DNA of 39,947 nt from an uncultured Clostridia bacterium. Its GTDB lineage: Bacteria > Bacillota > Clostridia > UBA1381 > UBA9506. Made by a program: the position numbers and the translations under genes. Location: contig CALYAO010000003.1 of the NCBI GenBank assembly GCA_944393605.1, positions 1 through 39,947 of the forward strand, given 5' to 3'. This document shows positions 37,200 through 39,947 of this stretch, one piece after another. The notes below the pieces were generated by a model. The model made no database searches. It saw nothing but the letters and a program-made list of their open reading frames with translations, and had not been told where the DNA came from. The first letter of the stretch is position 1, and every line of letters starts with the position of its first letter.

Positions 37200-37313
37200 G
37201 CCATTTTTTCGCTGGCATCTCGAAGGGTGATGGCGGCGGGAGATGGCTGCCGATGGGAAGGAAAGCAAATGGGCGCGCTATTGCGGAAGATGGGTGACAA
37301 GGAGGGGAAAAAA

Positions 37314-37562
37314 ATGATCAAAACGACACTTATCATTCAGGGCATGTCCTGCGGCATGTGTGAGGCGCATATAAACGATGTCATCCGCAGAAATTTTGTA
37401 GTCAAAAAAGTTGCTTCCTCTCACAAGAAGAAGCGGGCGGAAATTATCAGCGAGCAGGAGCTGGATGCGCAGAAGCTGAAGGAAGTCATCGGTGCGACGG
37501 GGTATGCGGTGGAGTCCATCTCAACCGAATCGTATGAGAAAAAGCACTGGTTTGGAAAATAG
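37314..37562 (+). CDS. Small CxxC heavy-metal-associated (CopZ-like) protein
   Basis: This is a cytosolic metal-binding protein of 82 aa. The HMA-type motif is GMSCGMCEAHIND with C13 and C16, and the rest fits a ferredoxin-like HMA fold. The central part is unusually basic (VVKKVASSHKKKRAEI). The start at 37314 has AAGGAGGGG upstream; an open frame extending to 37227 has none. It follows the ATPase by 114 bp and probably delivers metal to it (inference). It is followed by a strong terminator. Confidence 0.87.
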   Translation: MIKTTLIIQGMSCGMCEAHINDVIRRNFVVKKVASSHKKKRAEIISEQELDAQKLKEVIGATGYAVESISTESYEKKHWFGK

Positions 37563-37576
37563 TGAGCCAATGCGGC

Positions 37577-37612
37577 AAACCGCGGCCATCAAACAGGGGC
37601 CGCGGTTTTTGT
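37577..37612 (+). terminator. Terminator of the metal-response module
   Basis: AAACCGCGGCC (37577-37587) pairs with GGCCGCGGTTT (37598-37608), followed by TTG. It lies 14 bp after the chaperone-like gene. Confidence 0.88.
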
Positions 37613-37686
37613 ATGTCGCTCTCGCGAAAAGAGCTGGGGCCGCATGAGAAGAGTAATTTATTGGGGACTGTTGCGCCATGGCGGCA

Positions 37687-37723
37687 TCAAAAAGGAGGAC
37701 ATCGCTCTTGCGATGTCCTCCTT
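37687..37723 (-). terminator. Terminator of the minus-strand propeller protein gene
   Basis: A perfect 14-bp stem, AAGGAGGACATCGC (37692-37705) and GCGATGTCCTCCTT (37710-37723), loop TCTT. On the minus strand it is followed by TTTTTGATG. Confidence 0.88.
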
Positions 37724-37770
37724 GGGAAGGCAAGCCAGAAGCCATTGGCTTTTCTTGTGCGTCGATTTGT

Positions 37771-39555
37771 TTATTGGGCGGGAGATGCGCTGGGGCTGGC
37801 GCTTGGCGCAGCCGTATCCGCGCTCGCACTCGCGCCATCCACTGTACCTACCACCTGCTCCAGTGTTCCGTCCTTGGTCATGAGCTGGAAGCTGCCCGTT
37901 TCGTTATTGAGGCAATAGAGGTAGTTTTCCGTGACATTGAATGCAATGATGATGGGATCAATGAGCTGCGCTTCGCCTGTGCCATCAAAGTCCATCCGCT
38001 TGATGGGAAGCATGTTGGACATGTCCGCAAAGTAGATGCCGTCATCCGTCGCGTCAAAGCAGTATACTTGGATGTCATCCCGCACAGCGGTCGGATTGCT
38101 CCCATCCAGCCCCATCTGCATGAGGGGCAGCTTGGGCGTTCCGCTCACCTGGTCGGCAACACTGCCATCGACGTAATACAGGGTATCGTCATAGGCATCC
38201 AGGAAGATGGCGTTGGCCTCCTGCAGCAGGGTCTCCTCCTTGCCGCTGCTCGTCACACGGTACACGCCGCCCGAAGTGCCGACATAATAGATGTATTCTT
38301 TGTATAAGATAAACCGGGCGGCCCCGTTGGTGCTCAGCTGCTTTTTGCCTGACCCGTCGGCCTTCATGGTAAACACCTGCGTCATGTTGGCGTTTTGTTC
38401 GTCGAGGGAAATGAAATACAGGTCATCCGCCACCACATACAGGTTCACGGCGGGATCGTCGGATATCTTGGTTTTTTCGGATCCGTCCTTTTGCATCCGG
38501 AAGATCTTGTTGTAGTCGTCCGGCGTGGTATCATCCATATTGATGTAATACACCCAATCTCCTACCACGTTGAGATACATGCCTTTGATCCCCAAAGATT
38601 CCTTTTCGCCGCCTGTCAAAGGCTGCCGGTAGATGGTAAAACTGTCATCCAGGGCATATAAGTAGGTATCATCTTCTGTCGCAAACCCGTATGACAGGAT
38701 GTTTGCGGCGCTGTTTCCGGCTGCCCCTTCCTGCACGTCATACATCTTACGGCTGCCGGCGAGCTGGTAATAGCGGTATGCGGCCAAATCGTCCTCCTTG
38801 GCGGCGCTGCTGTTGCCCAGAAGCAGGCAAATCCCTCGAAAACCTAGGAAACCGGCAATTGCGACCGCAATCACAATGACAGCCACGGTCAGGAAGAGCC
38901 GCAGACGCTTCTTGTTGCGCTGCTTGCGGCGCATGGCCTCTTCTGCTGCCGCCTGGCGGGCACGTGCTTCGGCCTCCGCTGCCTCTTGCTCCATTACTGC
39001 CGCTGCAGCCTCGACCGATTCCGGGGAGGTGTACCGGGACAGCACGACATCCCGGGATAGTCCGCATCGAACACAGGTCTCCGCTTCGGGCAGATTGGCA
39101 CGGCCGCAGACGCACAGCCAGTATGCTTCGTGCTGTTGTGCCAGACAGCGTGCTTCCTGGAAGGTGAGCTGTTTGAGGCGCGCCAGGGTTTGCGGGTCAG
39201 GCTCGGTAATCGGCACGTCAAATGTGTTATTGGCCGTGACGGTTTCGCCGTCTTGGAAGGTGACTTCATGGAACTCAATGACGGCCCGCTTGGTGTTGGG
39301 ATAGCTGACGATGGATACCGCCTTGTTTTCCGCAAAAACCGTATGCGGCGCAGCCTCCGCCCCAGTCATGAAGACGGGTACATGTGCAATTTCGCCGCCA
39401 TAGGCATCATAGCAGATGAGGTCAAATTTGACGCTTTCGATCATTCGGTCGCTTAAGTTGAGCAGTTTAAACATCACAAAGATATCCCCTGAAGTGGAGC
39501 TGGTTTTGACAATGCAGCCCAGACTTTCGACCGGGAAGTTTAGGTCTATTTTCAC
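37771..39555 (-). CDS. Zinc-ribbon, single-pass membrane protein with a DUF5050-type beta-propeller
   Basis: This is a protein of 594 aa, with a GTG start at 39555 nine bases after AAAGGAGG. The domain order is unusual. A beta-rich N-terminal domain (about residues 1-125) is followed by a zinc ribbon (C148, C150, C161, C164, in WLCVCGRANLPEAETCVRCG). Next come a charged Ala/Glu/Arg coiled region (about 180-215), a transmembrane helix (about 219-247), and an outside beta-propeller-like part (about 270-570). In the propeller, repeats such as DWVYYINM, DDLYFISL, EYIYYVGT and DTLYYVDG mark the blades. It ends in a Ser/Ala/Pro tail. The family is DUF5050/LpqB-like propellers, and its role is unknown. 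Confidence 0.85.
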   Translation of the reverse strand: MKIDLNFPVESLGCIVKTSSTSGDIFVMFKLLNLSDRMIESVKFDLICYDAYGGEIAHVPVFMTGAEAAPHTVFAENKAVSIVSYPNTKRAVIEFHEVTFQDGETVTANNTFDVPITEPDPQTLARLKQLTFQEARCLAQQHEAYWLCVCGRANLPEAETCVRCGLSRDVVLSRYTSPESVEAAAAVMEQEAAEAEARARQAAAEEAMRRKQRNKKRLRLFLTVAVIVIAVAIAGFLGFRGICLLLGNSSAAKEDDLAAYRYYQLAGSRKMYDVQEGAAGNSAANILSYGFATEDDTYLYALDDSFTIYRQPLTGGEKESLGIKGMYLNVVGDWVYYINMDDTTPDDYNKIFRMQKDGSEKTKISDDPAVNLYVVADDLYFISLDEQNANMTQVFTMKADGSGKKQLSTNGAARFILYKEYIYYVGTSGGVYRVTSSGKEETLLQEANAIFLDAYDDTLYYVDGSVADQVSGTPKLPLMQMGLDGSNPTAVRDDIQVYCFDATDDGIYFADMSNMLPIKRMDFDGTGEAQLIDPIIIAFNVTENYLYCLNNETGSFQLMTKDGTLEQVVGTVDGASASADTAAPSASPSASPAQ

Positions 39556-39594
39556 TGGATACAGCCTCCTTTGGTTGTTCGATTTTCTTCTTAA

Positions 39595-39623
39595 AGTATA
39601 GCATGTCTCGGGAAAAACTACAA
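39595..39623 (-). promoter_or_regulatory. Promoter of the zinc-ribbon/propeller gene
   Basis: On the minus strand TATACT (39595-39600) has an extended -10 TGC. A weak -35 TTGTAG (39618-39623) lies 17 bp upstream. It is about 40 bp before the GTG start. Confidence 0.55.
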
Positions 39624-39714
39624 GCAATATCTGATAGATTCGAACAGAATCTAAAGTATATTTACAATTTGAGTATTTGGCAGGAAAATGAGGATATATC
39701 CATGAAAAACAAAG

Positions 39715-39735
39715 ATTGTATGTATATAATACAAT
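39715..39735. promoter_or_regulatory. 21-bp inverted repeat in the divergent region
   Basis: ATTGTAT-gtatata-ATACAAT is a perfect inverted repeat with 7-bp arms, placed between the two divergent promoters. It could be an operator. A 16-codon open frame starting at ATG 39702 overlaps it but is not supported further. Confidence 0.4.
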
Positions 39736-39765
39736 GTATTGGTGAAATATAGAAGATGGATACCC

Positions 39766-39794
39766 TTTACAACCTGCGCATGACGATGTATAAT
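39766..39794 (+). promoter_or_regulatory. Sigma-A promoter reading off the right edge
   Basis: TTTACA (39766-39771) and TATAAT (39789-39794) are exactly 17 bp apart. The transcript would start near 39801 and run through several hairpins to the window end. Confidence 0.78.
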
Positions 39795-39800
39795 AGACAA

Positions 39801-39947
39801 GTCGCGTGAGAGCGCGGCGAGCGGACACCTCTTGCGGAGTGTGCGGGAGGTGGTATTTTATGCTCAAAAGGTACATTGAGAAATGAACAGTGCGGGGGAT
39901 TGCGCTGGCGAGGAGCCGGCGCGATTCGGAAAGAACTTTGAGTGCTC
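39801..39947 (+). ncRNA. Structured leader RNA, truncated by the window
   Basis: After the promoter there are at least four consecutive helices. TCGCG pairs with CGCGGCGA around 39802-39820. CACCTCTTGC (39826-39835) pairs with GCGGGAGGTG (39843-39852). CTCAA pairs with TTGAG in the mini-ORF, and CAGTGC pairs with GCGCTG near 39888-39907. I cannot match it to a known riboswitch, T-box, tmRNA, RNase P or SRP RNA. The downstream gene lies outside the window. Confidence 0.45.
39860..39886 (+). CDS. Possible 8-residue leader peptide
   Basis: The frame MLKRYIEK followed by TGA has a strong ribosome binding site (GGGAGGTGG at 39845-39853) six bases upstream. That site is buried in the helix 39826-39852, and the codons themselves form the next helix. 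This is the layout of translation-coupled attenuation leaders, but the peptide matches none I know. Confidence 0.4.
   Translation: MLKRYIEK

Noticed and set aside
39702-39752. 16-codon ORF (MKNKDCMYII...)
   Set aside because: Only a weak GAGG upstream and it overlaps an inverted repeat; not supported as a gene.
39801-39947. T-box, RNase P, tmRNA or known riboswitch
   Set aside because: I looked for the T-box GGTGG/ACCGCG segment, RNase P P4 strands and common riboswitch cores and did not find them in the visible part; the RNA is cut by the window end.

Overview
The window is chromosomal DNA of a spore-forming, Gram-positive Firmicute, most likely a class Clostridia member from an anaerobic or gut-type niche. 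The reasons are strong AGGAGG ribosome binding sites, sporulation genes (spoVG, a yunB-like gene with a sigma-E-like promoter), S-layer homology domains, a copper-amine-oxidase-N/CAP secreted protein, and fairly GC-rich coding regions with AT-rich spacers. No genus can be assigned from the sequence alone.

Layout. (1) Positions 1-540 hold the 3' part of an IS200/IS605-type transposase and its structured right flank. (2) Positions 652-7143 are a co-directional export cluster: membrane fusion protein, ABC ATPase, FtsX/MacB-type permease and an S-layer-anchored protein. It ends at a bidirectional terminator shared with a convergent CPA2 cation/proton antiporter. (3) Positions 8740-13427 are a galactose (Leloir) cluster: a divergent AraC-type regulator, galT-galK with a 4-nt overlap, three 97-bp tandem repeats, and galE. 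(4) Positions 13582-15511 contain a zinc-ribbon membrane protein, a serine recombinase with an odd AT-rich tail, a gene-poor stretch and a tRNA-Val(CAC). (5) Positions 15723-17323 encode a HAD phosphatase and a secreted CAP protein. (6) On the minus strand, murC-ygiQ-folD-sua5 (22803 to 17474) looks like one operon. (7) After spoVG comes the minus-strand set ttcA-like/DUF896/galU, then a yunB-like gene and a zinc-ribbon membrane protein. (8) rpoB and rpoC (27232-34687) follow a 480-nt leader with a strong promoter, a terminator-like hairpin and a second folded element. (9) Positions 34884-37562 are a metal-response module: a CsoR-type repressor, a P1B ATPase behind a promoter covered by inverted repeats, and a small CxxC chaperone-like protein. 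(10) A minus-strand gene for a zinc-ribbon/transmembrane/beta-propeller protein follows. The window ends in an AT-rich divergent region from which a strong promoter transcribes off the right edge through several hairpins and an 8-codon ORF.

How the genes fit together. galT, galK and galE convert galactose to UDP-glucose/glucose-1-phosphate, and galU (about 10 kb away) makes UDP-glucose. The CsoR-type repressor probably senses a soft metal and represses the ATPase and chaperone. The four-gene murC operon mixes cell-wall, radical-SAM, folate and tRNA-modification functions. Most of the window is ordinary core genome. The parts least explained by known families are the rpoBC leader, the right-edge leader with its mini-ORF, the galK-galE repeats, the large C-terminal region of the SLH protein, and the zinc-ribbon/propeller protein.
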